DNA of 64,000 nucleotides, from assembly GCF_005870085.1 (NCBI RefSeq), contig NZ_SZNM01000005.1:62001-126000 (forward strand), written 5' to 3'. Shown one piece after another: positions 8,327 through 15,781 of this stretch (the first letter of the stretch is position 1; the number at the start of each line of letters is the position of its first letter). Both the position numbers and the translations under genes were made by a program. The notes below the pieces were generated by a model, which was not told where the DNA came from, did no database searches, and was given only the letters and a program-made list of their open reading frames with translations. Source of the DNA: Aquibacillus sediminis. GTDB taxonomy: Bacteria; Bacillota; Bacilli; Bacillales; Amphibacillaceae.

Positions 8327-8467
8327 CCCGGTGCAAACGTCCGTAAGACTCCCACTTCAAAACATGAAGTGAAACGGAGATGTTTAAGTGGGAGTAAAAC
8401 GGACGCTAACACCCCGAATGGTTCAACTAACACTCAGTGGGGGAAGAGCAAAAACTCCCACTGAGTG
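8327..8467 (+). repeat. Structured repeat, IS200/IS605 right-end-like (copy 1)
   Basis: Two long hairpins: ACTCCCACTT (8348-8357) with AAGTGGGAGT (8386-8395), enclosed by CGTCCG/CGGACG, then CACTCAGTGGG (8431-8441) with CCCACTGAGTG (8457-8467). The first ~125 bases recur at 36394-36521 inside a dead IS1182-like element, so this is a dispersed mobile sequence. The form recalls the 3' end of TnpB-carrying IS200/IS605 elements, where the omega RNA scaffold lies, but no tnpB is present. That family link is a recollection, not a proof. Confidence 0.5.
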
Positions 8468-8519
8468 AAGTTTCACTTTGTGAAGCACTTCAATGTTTTT
8501 TAGATAAAAATCTATCAGG

Positions 8520-8535
8520 TGTGATATTTATCACA
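8520..8535 (+). promoter_or_regulatory. Crp/Fnr-type palindrome upstream of the CoA-disulfide reductase gene
   Basis: TGTGATATTTATCACA is a perfect palindrome of the TGTGA-N6-TCACA class used by Fnr and CRP. It lies about 45 bp upstream of the -35-like element. A Crp/Fnr regulator with the matching recognition helix (ETISR) is encoded at 47611. Confidence 0.55.
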
Positions 8536-8564
8536 TCGAAATCATTGGAGTGGTCTTATAATAA

Positions 8565-8593
8565 TTAACATAATACCTATAGGGGTATGTGTA
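8565..8593 (+). promoter_or_regulatory. Promoter with CstR-type operator ahead of the CoA-disulfide reductase
   Basis: TTAACA (8565-8570) is followed by the operator ATACCTATAGGGGTAT (8573-8588), placed exactly as in P1. The -10 at the 17-bp position is poor (TGTGTA); an extended TGTGTATAAA nearby is an alternative. Confidence 0.65.
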
Positions 8594-8631
8594 TAAATCA
8601 AAAAGTTCGAAACTATTGGAGGTAAACAACT

Positions 8632-10539
8632 ATGAAAAAAATTATTATCGTTGGCGGTGTTGCAGGTGGTGCAACGGCAGCAGCAAGACTTAGAAGATTA
8701 GATGAAGAATCACAAATTGTACTATTTGAAAGAGGAGAATATGTTTCATTTGCGAACTGTGGCCTTCCATACTATATTGGAGAGACCATTAAGGATCGTA
8801 GCAAATTACTTGTGCAAACGGTTGAAGGAATGAGTAAGAAGTTTAACCTAGACATTCGTAATTTAACGGAAGTAACAAAGATTGACCGTGAAAATAAAAC
8901 AGTTACAGTGAAAAACGTTCAAACTGGTGAAACATATGAAGAAAGCTATGATGCGCTTATTTTATCACCTGGTGCGAAACCAATTTTCCCACCAATACCA
9001 GGGATTAAAGAAGCAGATAACATCTTCACACTAAGAAATATTCCAGATACGGACAAAATTAAAGCGTATGTGGACGAGCGTAAGCCAAACGAAGCAGTTG
9101 TGATCGGTGGAGGATTTATTGGTCTAGAAATGGCTGAAAACTTAGTAGATCGTGGTGTGAATGTTACACTTGTCGAAATGGCGAAACAAGTTATGGCGCC
9201 ACTTGACTACGAAATGGCTGCAATTGTACACCGTCACTTAAAAGATAAAGGCGTGAACTTAATTCTTGAAGACGGAGTAAAAGCATTTGAAGATAATGGT
9301 AACAAGATTGTCTTGTCTAGTGGAAAAGAAATTACTACAGATATGACGATGCTATCCATTGGTGTAAAACCTGAAAACTCACTAGCAGCTGAAGTAGGTC
9401 TAGAACTTGGTGATCGTGGCGGTATTAAAGTAAATGAATACTTGCAAACGAATGACCCAGCAATCTTTGCTCTAGGAGATGCAATTGAAGTAACAGACTA
9501 TATTAATGGACAACCAACCATGATTCCATTAGCAGGACCTGCAAACCGTCAAGGTCGAATCGTAGCCAACAATGTCTATGGCAAACAAGAAGCATACAAA
9601 GGAACACTTGGTACAGGGATTGCAAAAGTGTTCGATTTAACAGTAGCAACAACAGGGAACAATGAAAAAGTACTAAGCCAAAAAGGAATAGAATACCGTG
9701 TGGCGCACGTACACCCAGCTTCACACGCAGGTTATTACCCTGGTGCTGCACCAATTGCTCTAAAACTTATTTTTGATGGTGAAACAGGTAAAATCTTTGG
9801 TGCACAAGCAGTAGCTGCAGATGGTGCGGATAAACGTATCGACGTGATTGCGACTGCGATTAAAGGGAATTTAACCGTACATGATTTAACAGAAATCGAA
9901 CTTTCTTATGCACCACCATTCTCATCTGCAAAAGACCCTGTAAACATGGTAGGGTATGTTGCTTCTAATATGATTGATGAAGGAATCGAAACAGCGCAAT
10001 GGCATGAAATTGACCAAGTGATTGAAGATGGCGGCATGTTGATTGACGTACGTGAACCTGTAGAAAGAGAAGCAGGATTCATTAAGGGGTCTGTTAATAT
10101 CCCATTAGGAGAAATCCGTGATCGTTTAGATGAAATTCCAAAAGACGAAACCATCTATATTACTTGTCAAGTTGGCCTACGCGGTTACCTTGCAACAAGA
10201 ATCTTAACTGCTAATGGCTACAAAGTGAAAAACTTAGATGGTGGTTGGAAAACTTACTCAGCTGTGTTCCACAATGGTGATGAGCAAGCAGAAGAAGAAG
10301 CCGCAACGATTGAAAGCAATCAACAACTTGATGTGACAGGTTTACAATGTCCTGGACCACTTATGAACGTATTCAAAACAATGAAGACCTTTGAAAAAGG
10401 CGATATTCTTAAAGTACTAGCGACTGACCCTAACTTTATCAATGATATTAAGGGCTGGTGTGCAAGCAATGGTAACACCGTGCTAAAAATCGAACAAGAT
10501 GACAAGACCTATGTAACTTACATTCGCAAAGACGCGTAA
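8632..10539 (+). CDS. CoA-disulfide reductase fused to rhodanese and TusA domains
   Basis: A 635-residue, three-part fusion. Residues 1-440 are a CoA-disulfide/NADH-polysulfide reductase: FAD motif IVGGVAGGATAAARLRR, the redox Cys43 in SFANCGLPYY, a second dinucleotide site (VVIGGGFIGLEMAE) and LGDAIEV. Residues about 455-545 are a rhodanese with Cys in YITCQVGLRGYLA. Residues about 562-635 are TusA-like with LDVTGLQCPGPLMNVFKTM. The enzyme class reduces CoA disulfide, CoA persulfide or polysulfide; the added domains could deliver sulfane sulfur to Cys43 or take it away. It is monocistronic, with its own CstR-type promoter, a Crp/Fnr box and a strong terminator. Confidence 0.93.
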   Translation: MKKIIIVGGVAGGATAAARLRRLDEESQIVLFERGEYVSFANCGLPYYIGETIKDRSKLLVQTVEGMSKKFNLDIRNLTEVTKIDRENKTVTVKNVQTGETYEESYDALILSPGAKPIFPPIPGIKEADNIFTLRNIPDTDKIKAYVDERKPNEAVVIGGGFIGLEMAENLVDRGVNVTLVEMAKQVMAPLDYEMAAIVHRHLKDKGVNLILEDGVKAFEDNGNKIVLSSGKEITTDMTMLSIGVKPENSLAAEVGLELGDRGGIKVNEYLQTNDPAIFALGDAIEVTDYINGQPTMIPLAGPANRQGRIVANNVYGKQEAYKGTLGTGIAKVFDLTVATTGNNEKVLSQKGIEYRVAHVHPASHAGYYPGAAPIALKLIFDGETGKIFGAQAVAADGADKRIDVIATAIKGNLTVHDLTEIELSYAPPFSSAKDPVNMVGYVASNMIDEGIETAQWHEIDQVIEDGGMLIDVREPVEREAGFIKGSVNIPLGEIRDRLDEIPKDETIYITCQVGLRGYLATRILTANGYKVKNLDGGWKTYSAVFHNGDEQAEEEAATIESNQQLDVTGLQCPGPLMNVFKTMKTFEKGDILKVLATDPNFINDIKGWCASNGNTVLKIEQDDKTYVTYIRKDA

Positions 10540-10544
10540 TGTAC

Positions 10545-10575
10545 AAAATCCCCTCCCATTTGTGAGGGGATTTTT
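10545..10575 (+). terminator. Terminator after the reductase fusion
   Basis: AAATCCCCTC-loop-GAGGGGATTTTT. Confidence 0.85.
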
Positions 10576-10857
10576 ATGTGGAGTATAACAAACATCAATA
10601 GATCTCAAGCGGATCCTCATTCTGCTATTTCATTTAAACTTCCCGTTTAAGGTGCGAAAGTGTCTTCATTCCATCTTCCTTCACCTTATCTATTAAGTAA
10701 AAGTTTATGTTTTTGAGACAAAACAATGAAAACTGCCCATAATTTATACATTACTTGTGATACTAATACAAAACGATAAGGATTGTGGTGCCTCGACAAC
10801 AGATTCTAACTATATTCTTGTCATAGCCATTCTGTTTGGGTTTATACTTTGCACAGG

Positions 10858-10886
10858 TTGACAAGATACCTGCAGGGGTATAAAAT
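10858..10886 (+). promoter_or_regulatory. Promoter with CstR-type operator in the spacer, cstR operon
   Basis: TTGACA (10858-10863), the operator ATACCTGCAGGGGTAT (10866-10881) and TAAAAT (10881-10886) reproduce the layout of P1, with the same 16-base operator at the same place. This would give autoregulation of the CstR gene at 11283. Confidence 0.75.
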
Positions 10887-10924
10887 GGAGCTATAACAAA
10901 ACTAAATAGAATAGAGGAGAGAAC

Positions 10925-11311
10925 ATGACTATAATAATTGCAATCGTAATAACTCTAAGTCTACTGCTTCTCTATAAACGATATATCCCTGTATTTGGTG
11001 TAACAAAAATAGATGAAATCAATCGATATTACAATCAAGATGATACTGTCATTGTCGATGTTCGTGACTACCAAACGTCATGTAAGAATACGAAAAAAGG
11101 AACGACGTGTGTTCCATTACCTTACTTGAACCGGCATTTTGTCGAGATACCTAATAAACCTATTATTTTAATCGCTACGGATTATGTTGAAAAGAACTTA
11201 GCAACCCGGTTATTACGAAAAAAAGGCATGGCAGTTGTTGGTTATTATTTAACAGAGGATTTGGATAAGGAGAGATGCTACTATGAAATACGATACACAA
11301 GTCAAAAATAG
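10925..11311 (+). CDS. Membrane-anchored rhodanese-like protein lacking the catalytic cysteine
   Basis: A 128-residue protein. Residues 3-17 form a membrane helix before KRYIPVFG, much like the rhodanese at 3944, and a rhodanese fold follows (VIVDVRDYQ). At the active-site loop, where CxxGxRS is expected, it reads IILIATDYVEKN, so no cysteine is present. Two other cysteines, C53 and C62, occur nine residues apart in a short insert after the DVR motif. It is therefore probably not a normal sulfurtransferase, and may be a sensor, scaffold or relic. It overlaps the CstR gene by 29 bp in another frame, so the two are translationally linked. Confidence 0.75.
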   Translation: MTIIIAIVITLSLLLLYKRYIPVFGVTKIDEINRYYNQDDTVIVDVRDYQTSCKNTKKGTTCVPLPYLNRHFVEIPNKPIILIATDYVEKNLATRLLRKKGMAVVGYYLTEDLDKERCYYEIRYTSQK

Positions 11312-11543
11312 AATGAAACGTATCGAAGGACAAGTACGTGGATTATTAAAAATGATGGAAGAAGAAAAAGAATGCCGCGATGTTGTGACGCAAATGTCTG
11401 CGGTTCGAAGTGCATTAGATCGGACAGCTGCATTAATTGTTAGTTCTAACCTGGAACAATGTATTCGAGAAGAAAATGAAAATGGTGAAAAATCCGAGGA
11501 TCTTATCAAGGAAGCTGTTAATTTATTAGTGAAAAGCAGATAA
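11283..11543 (+). CDS. cstR: CstR, persulfide-sensing CsoR-family repressor
   Basis: An 86-residue all-helical CsoR/FrmR-family regulator. The two key cysteines are at positions 31 and 60 as in CstR, and the Cu(I) ligand histidine of CsoR is replaced (SSNLEQC instead of an HLxxC-type motif). This favours reaction with persulfides, forming di- to tetrasulfide links between subunits, over copper binding. The RNRMKRIEGQVRG helix is the usual DNA-contacting start. Operators of matching type surround it: 3223, 3349, 4671, 8573, 10866, 11592. It overlaps the preceding rhodanese-like gene. A second copy lies at 54525. Confidence 0.92.
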   Translation: MKYDTQVKNRMKRIEGQVRGLLKMMEEEKECRDVVTQMSAVRSALDRTAALIVSSNLEQCIREENENGEKSEDLIKEAVNLLVKSR

Positions 11544-11583
11544 ACATCTTTTTGCAAGCTAAAAAACATTTAAGTTTTTTTAG

Positions 11584-11612
11584 TTTACAAAATACCTATT
11601 AGGGTATATAGT
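11584..11612 (+). promoter_or_regulatory. Promoter with CstR-type operator before the 11.7-kb rhodanese
   Basis: TTTACA (11584-11589), operator ATACCTATTAGGGTAT (11592-11607) and TATAGT (11607-11612) have the same 17-bp spacing as P1. Confidence 0.72.
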
Positions 11613-11665
11613 GGTCTGTGTACAGGGATAAATCATTAGAAGAAAATAGAATGGAGGATAAATTT

Positions 11666-11968
11666 ATGAAAGAAATTTCAGCAAATGAACTAGCGAAAAA
11701 AGTGAAAGCAGGAGAAAAATTAAGCATTATTGATGTCCGGGAAGATGAGGAAGTAGCACAAGGGAAAATTCCAGGAGCTAAACATATTCCATTAGGACAA
11801 ATTCCAGAACGACTAGATGAAATTGATAAGGATGAACATCATTTTATGGTTTGCCGTTCTGGAGGTAGAAGTGGAAATGCTTGTGCTTTTTTAACAGATA
11901 AAGGATATGATGTTACTAACATGCAAGGTGGCATGTTGGATTGGGAAGATGAAGTAGAAGTTGATTAG
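11666..11968 (+). CDS. Single-domain rhodanese-like protein
   Basis: A soluble rhodanese of 100 residues: DVREDEEV, active-site loop CRSGGRSGNA and closing GGMLDWEDE. It is a clear paralogue of the protein at 4327. The ATG at 11666 follows TGGAGGATAAA; an in-frame upstream start at 11618 would begin near the transcription start and lacks a ribosome binding site. It forms a two-gene unit with the TusA gene 15 bp downstream, under its own CstR-type promoter, so rhodanese-to-TusA sulfur transfer is the likely job. Confidence 0.9.
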   Translation: MKEISANELAKKVKAGEKLSIIDVREDEEVAQGKIPGAKHIPLGQIPERLDEIDKDEHHFMVCRSGGRSGNACAFLTDKGYDVTNMQGGMLDWEDEVEVD

Positions 11969-11983
11969 TAAGGAGGTAATTGA

Positions 11984-12217
11984 ATGAGCATTATAGCTAA
12001 TGAAGTATTAGATGCAAAAGGTTTAGCATGCCCAATGCCAATTGTAAGAACAAAAAAAGCAATGAATGATTTAGAAACGGGAGACATTCTAGAAGTGCAT
12101 GCAACAGATAAGGGTGCGAAAAGTGACTTAACCGCATGGGCAAAATCAGGAGGACATGATTTGCTTCAAGATACAGAAGAAGGCGACGTATTAAAGTTTT
12201 GGATTAAAAAAGGTTAA
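11984..12217 (+). CDS. TusA-family sulfur carrier, second copy
   Basis: A 77-residue TusA with LDAKGLACPMPIVRTKKAM. It differs from the copy at 7225 mainly in its first residues (MSIIANEV) and a few positions such as NDLETGD for NELESGD. AAGGAGG precedes the ATG. It pairs with the rhodanese at 11666 and ends in a terminator, closing the sulfur region. Confidence 0.92.
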   Translation: MSIIANEVLDAKGLACPMPIVRTKKAMNDLETGDILEVHATDKGAKSDLTAWAKSGGHDLLQDTEEGDVLKFWIKKG

Positions 12218-12230
12218 TAACTAACAAAAA

Positions 12231-12265
12231 GTAAAATAGCAGGTTATTCAAGCCTGCTATTTTAC
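12231..12265 (+). terminator. Terminator after the second TusA
   Basis: GTAAAATAGCAGG pairs with CCTGCTATTTTAC. The A-rich and T-rich ends make it usable in both directions. Confidence 0.75.
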
Positions 12266-12423
12266 TATATAAAATCTTCTGTGAAGATAAGGCGCAAAAT
12301 ATGTAAGCGTCTAGTCTCAAAGTGAAGCAACTCAATCCCATAAAAAATATAATAATTCCTTGAAAAGGCAGATAATTCCTTAAACGCAAAATCCCGCATT
12401 AACAAAGGAAAGGGGAATACCAC

Positions 12424-12996
12424 TTGACAGATAAAAAATTCAACCCAGAAAAAGCAGATAAACTTTTCAGTGAAGAAAGAAAAGCGCTATTACCGCCGGA
12501 TAAACTCCTAAGCTACTTAGAAATCGATTCACAAGATGTTGTGGCCGATCTTGGTGCAGGCAATGGTTATTTTACACTTCCCATTGCACAAAAGACCACC
12601 AATACCGTGTATGCGGTAGATATTGAACCGAAAATGTTGAACATGTTAAAAGAAAACGCAGCAATAGCATCGATAGATAATATTCACTATGTAGAAAGTG
12701 ATCTAGTGACGATTAAATTGGAGGATCAGTCCGTAAATAAAGCCATGATCTCGATGGTCATGCATGAAGTGTCTAGTATCGATCAAACGGTTCAAGAGAT
12801 TAAACGTATTATAAAACAAGACGGGAAAATACTTATCATTGAATGGAAAGCAATCGAGATGGAGGCAGGACCACCGTTAAATCACCGTCTTCCTGCAGAG
12901 GAGTTACTAGAGGCTTTAAAAATTGCGAACTTTAATGTGGAGTTTATTGATCTAAATAGTCAACACTATGCAGTCGAAGCAAGTTTACATGATTAA
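12424..12996 (+). CDS. Class I SAM-dependent methyltransferase
   Basis: A 190-residue Rossmann methyltransferase. Motif I is VVADLGAGNGYFTLPIA, the acidic motif II is YAVDIEPKML, and a typical post-I region follows (VESDLV...VMHEV). The TTG start at 12424 follows AAAGGGGAA. The acceptor is not visible: arsenite, menaquinone and small-molecule methyltransferases all share this layout, but no conserved arsenite cysteines stand out. It begins a small unit with the broken ORF at 13021 and the DUF302 gene. Its closeness to the sulfur region could mean a thiol or sulfide acceptor (speculation). Confidence 0.85.
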   Translation: MTDKKFNPEKADKLFSEERKALLPPDKLLSYLEIDSQDVVADLGAGNGYFTLPIAQKTTNTVYAVDIEPKMLNMLKENAAIASIDNIHYVESDLVTIKLEDQSVNKAMISMVMHEVSSIDQTVQEIKRIIKQDGKILIIEWKAIEMEAGPPLNHRLPAEELLEALKIANFNVEFIDLNSQHYAVEASLHD

Positions 12997-13020
12997 TATA
13001 CGGATAGTGAGGTAAAATAA

Positions 13021-13119
13021 ATGAAAAAGTTGTGGAATATGTTATGACCCTCACAAAAGATTATGTTCCTGGCAGGAGCAGTGTTTGTGATCGTCTCAAT
13101 TGTAAGTAAGTTTATTTAA
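13021..13119 (+). pseudogene. Small membrane-protein ORF interrupted by an in-frame TGA
   Basis: An ATG at 13021 with an upstream GAGGT opens MKKLWNML, then TGA (13045-13047), then the same frame continues PSQKIMFLAGAVFVIV...SKFI to TAA at 13117. Together they read as a 32-residue protein with one hydrophobic helix. It sits between the methyltransferase and DUF302 genes with normal spacing on both sides. A single base change or read-through would restore it. The ATG at 13063 could also start an 18-residue hydrophobic peptide. Confidence 0.45.
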
Positions 13120-13130
13120 GGAGGCTTCTA

Positions 13131-13514
13131 ATGTTCCACTATACAGTTGAAACAAACAACACAATGGAAGAAGCAGTTTCTTCATTAGAGGAAAGCTTAA
13201 AGCAAGAACAGTTTGGTGTATTATGGCAATTTGATATTGAAGAAAAACTACAATCAAAAGGGATAGATTTTAATCAACCTTACCTTGTCCTAGAAGTGTG
13301 TAATCCTCATGAAGCAAATCGTGTGTTATCGGAAAACTTAATGGTTGGTTACTTTCTACCTTGTAAGATTGTTGTTTATGAAGATCAAGGAAAAACAAAA
13401 ATTGGTCTACCGAAGCCAACCGCGCTAATTCAAATGGTGGAGGATGAATCAATAAAGGATTTCGCAACAGATATTGAAAATCGCTTAATTCAAGCGATTG
13501 ACCAAAGCATTTAA
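13131..13514 (+). CDS. DUF302 domain protein
   Basis: A 127-residue protein with the DUF302 pattern: a starting FHYTVET strand, FGVLWQFDIEEKL, then a central YLVLEVCNPHEANRVL segment and a GYFLPCKIVVYED strand. A cysteine lies in each of the last two. It has no signal peptide and no membrane segment. The domain is found widely in bacteria with unknown biochemistry, often beside redox or sulfur genes, which fits the context here. AAGGAGG precedes the ATG and a terminator follows. Confidence 0.85.
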   Translation: MFHYTVETNNTMEEAVSSLEESLKQEQFGVLWQFDIEEKLQSKGIDFNQPYLVLEVCNPHEANRVLSENLMVGYFLPCKIVVYEDQGKTKIGLPKPTALIQMVEDESIKDFATDIENRLIQAIDQSI

Positions 13515-13525
13515 CAGGGGTGTTG

Positions 13526-13558
13526 AACGATAAGGGATAATAGCTTCCTTATCGTTTT
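13526..13558 (+). terminator. Terminator after the DUF302 gene
   Basis: AACGATAAGG-loop-CCTTATCGTT, then TTGTTATTTT. Confidence 0.75.
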
Positions 13559-13680
13559 GTTATTTTACCTGGCTGTTTCCTAAAAGGTTGTTGTTTTGTC
13601 GCAATAAACATAAACTCCGACGTAAGTTTTATGTGAGTATCTTATTTCCTGATTTGAATTGAGTGCTGTACAACCGCTTT

Positions 13681-13893
13681 GGTAGAATACCCCGCTTTCC
13701 ATGGGCACGGCCTCGGGCCAACAGGATGTTGGTCACGCAGGCGTTGTCACAGGACGTGACGATCTTAGCCTACGTTCCTTAATTCATGGGATCTTCGGCT
13801 CGCGCTGTTCCCATAGGACAAGGAATGCTTCGATAGCGATACATCGCACGAAGAAAATTGGTCTTTATTTTCGAGGAGTCTCCATATTCTACC
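13681..13893 (+). repeat. Composite palindromic repeat A (outer element with inner insert)
   Basis: The ends are GGTAGAATAC and ATATTCTACC, an imperfect terminal inverted repeat. The outer part (CCGCTTTCCATGGGCACGGCC ... CTGTTCCCATAGGA ... GGAGTCT) is the same family as repeat D at 29865, inverted. Between CCCATAGGA and GGAGTCTCC lies an extra module of about 58 bp (13816-13873), absent from D but also present in repeats B and C. GC content is clearly above the surroundings. ORFs across it are chance. Confidence 0.7.
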
Positions 13894-14032
13894 TACGCTG
13901 TTAGTGGTGTTCTGATTAACGTCAGATACATATACCTAAACCAAAAGTGAATCATTGTTATCTACTAGAAAAAGGGAATTTTTGTACGTAATAATCAAGC
14001 AAAAAGCTATAAAATTACGATGCACATAACAA

Positions 14033-14213
14033 GAGCGGAGGAAATACACGTAGACTCCTTGAAAAAGGAAACCACTTTTTCTGCGTGCGATGTGAATTCA
14101 CTGTAGCTTTCCTTGTCCTACGGGAGGAAAGGCCTAGGTGAGACCCCGCAGCGAGGGACGAGCGAGGAGGCTCATCAGCCGCCCGTGGAAAGCGTAGTGT
14201 ATTTCCGGAGCTC
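14033..14213 (+). repeat. Composite palindromic repeat B
   Basis: The ends are GAGCGGAGGAAATACAC and GTGTATTTCCGGAGCTC. The inside holds GGGGTCTCACC-type sequence (as GGTGAGACCCCGCAG) typical of intergenic repeats in Bacillaceae, plus the same inner module (14060-14118: TCTGCGTGCGATGT ... CCTTGTCC) seen in A and C. No coding function. About 240 bases of plain AT-rich sequence separate it from the ResA-like gene. Confidence 0.7.
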
Positions 14214-14455
14214 TATACTAGCACTCATTTTATAAAAGCGAGCGAGAAAACCATTAGTTACGTCGTATTTTCTATCAACTGCCACATAAAAAAGCAACGA
14301 ATTTCACCAAATGAGCGTTTTACTAATTTTCGTTAAATTTTCATATTGTTCATGTAATGTGTAAAATAAAAATAAACTACATACTAATTGGCGCGTTTCC
14401 ATTTCACTGTTTAAGGCATTAGAAAAATAGTACAGCAATAGAGGAGGTCATACAT

Positions 14456-15058
14456 ATGAAAAAGTCAATCATCGTAGGTGTTGTTCTAGTTGGAATGTTA
14501 GCATGGGCGATTTATGATGTCACCAATCAACAGGAAGCAACTTCTGAATTTAGTTCAAGGGATGAAGTGGATGAATTGGAACAACAAGCTAGTGATCAAG
14601 GTAATGGTGAAAATGAGAAAAAGTCTAGTGAAACAGTTGGTTTAAATGTCGGCGATCAAGCACCAGATTTCGAGCTTGAGACCTTACAAGGCGAGAGCGT
14701 CAAACTTTCTGATTATCGAGGTGAACGCGTAATGATTAACTTCTGGGCAACATGGTGTCCACCATGTCGAGCGGAAATGCCTGATATGCAGAAGTTTCAT
14801 GAGAACAAGGGTGTGGAAATCTTAGCGGTTAATTTAACCGATACGGAGGACGCCGTACAAGATGTGCATGACTTCGTTGATGATTTCGGCTTAACTTTTT
14901 CCATTTTACAAGATGCGGAGCTAGACGTAGCGACAACCTATCAAATTCAACCAATCCCAACGTCGTTTATGATTGATTCAAATGGCAAAATCCAATTTGT
15001 TGCCTATGGGCCGTTGAATTATGAACAGATGGTGCAAGAGTTTGAAACAATGAGCTAA
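14456..15058 (+). CDS. TlpA/ResA-family thiol-disulfide oxidoreductase
   Basis: A 200-residue membrane-anchored thioredoxin-like protein. Residues 3-20 are a signal anchor, a Glu/Ser/Gln-rich linker runs to about residue 60, and the domain starts at VGDQAPDFELETLQG. The active site is WATWCPPCRAEMP, with the cis-proline in IQPIPTSFM. Such proteins reduce disulfides outside the membrane, for example on apocytochrome c, using electrons from CcdA-type partners. No cytochrome maturation genes are near. It is followed by a two-component pair, as resA is by resD-resE in B. subtilis, though without resB and resC. Confidence 0.9.
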   Translation: MKKSIIVGVVLVGMLAWAIYDVTNQQEATSEFSSRDEVDELEQQASDQGNGENEKKSSETVGLNVGDQAPDFELETLQGESVKLSDYRGERVMINFWATWCPPCRAEMPDMQKFHENKGVEILAVNLTDTEDAVQDVHDFVDDFGLTFSILQDAELDVATTYQIQPIPTSFMIDSNGKIQFVAYGPLNYEQMVQEFETMS

Positions 15059-15101
15059 AACACCTTCTGTTAAATACGAAAACATACAGGGGTGGAACAA
15101 A

Positions 15102-15781
15102 ATGGACCAAACGATCTTAGTAGTAGAAGATGACAGGATGATCCGAGAATTAGTCGGTATCTATTTGCGAAAAGCGGGTTTTGAAGTAGTAGAAGCAGCG
15201 GATGGGGAAGTGGCAAAAGATGTATTTTTAACACACCATCCTTGCTTGATCGTATTAGATTTAATGCTACCAAAAGTTAGTGGCGAGGAATTTTGTACAT
15301 GGGTTCGTGAGCAAGAGAAGAATGAGGTATCCATCATCATGTTATCTGCTAAATCACGGACAGAAGATAAGATTAATGGTTTGAAACTAGGGGCTGACGG
15401 TTATTTAACGAAACCGTTCGAACCTGAAGAACTAGTCGCACATGTGGAAGCAGTTTTGCGACGAACAGGACAATTTTGCCAAAAAATTGTTCATGGAGGA
15501 CTTTGTATAAAGCCTAGAAGGGGAGAAGTAATCCTTTATGATCAACCAATTAAGTTAACGAAACATGAATTTAATTTGCTTTATTACTTTACGGAAAACC
15601 CTAATAGGCTATTTTCTAGAGAACAATTGATTGACCAACTGTACCCTCATTCAGATCGGACCATTATGGATCGCACCATTGATGCGCATATCAAAAAGTA
15701 CGTGAAAAGATAGAAGACAACCCAAGTGACCCTAAACGAATCAATCCAGTTCGCGGAATGGGGTATAAATTTGTTCCGTAA
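15102..15781 (+). pseudogene. OmpR-family response regulator, frameshifted near the C-terminus
   Basis: The receiver domain is intact (VVEDDRMIRE, phospho-Asp in LIVLDLMLPK, K in LTKPFEP), followed by a winged helix (KLTKHEFNLLYYF). The open frame stops at 15713 after [12 protein letters not shown]. The missing end, [15 protein letters not shown]...[10 protein letters not shown], is present one frame over and ends at 15781. One extra A in the run at about 15692-15696 would restore a normal protein of about 226 residues. The defect removes the last strand and wing of the DNA-binding domain. A sequencing indel is as likely as a real mutation. The kinase gene follows directly. Confidence 0.75.

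Noticed and set aside
11283-11543. Copper-sensing CsoR
   Set aside because: The histidine ligand of the Cu(I) site is replaced and the neighbours are sulfur genes, not copper exporters.
13701-13904. 67-codon ORF
   Set aside because: It lies entirely in composite repeat A, has no ribosome binding site and a non-protein-like composition.
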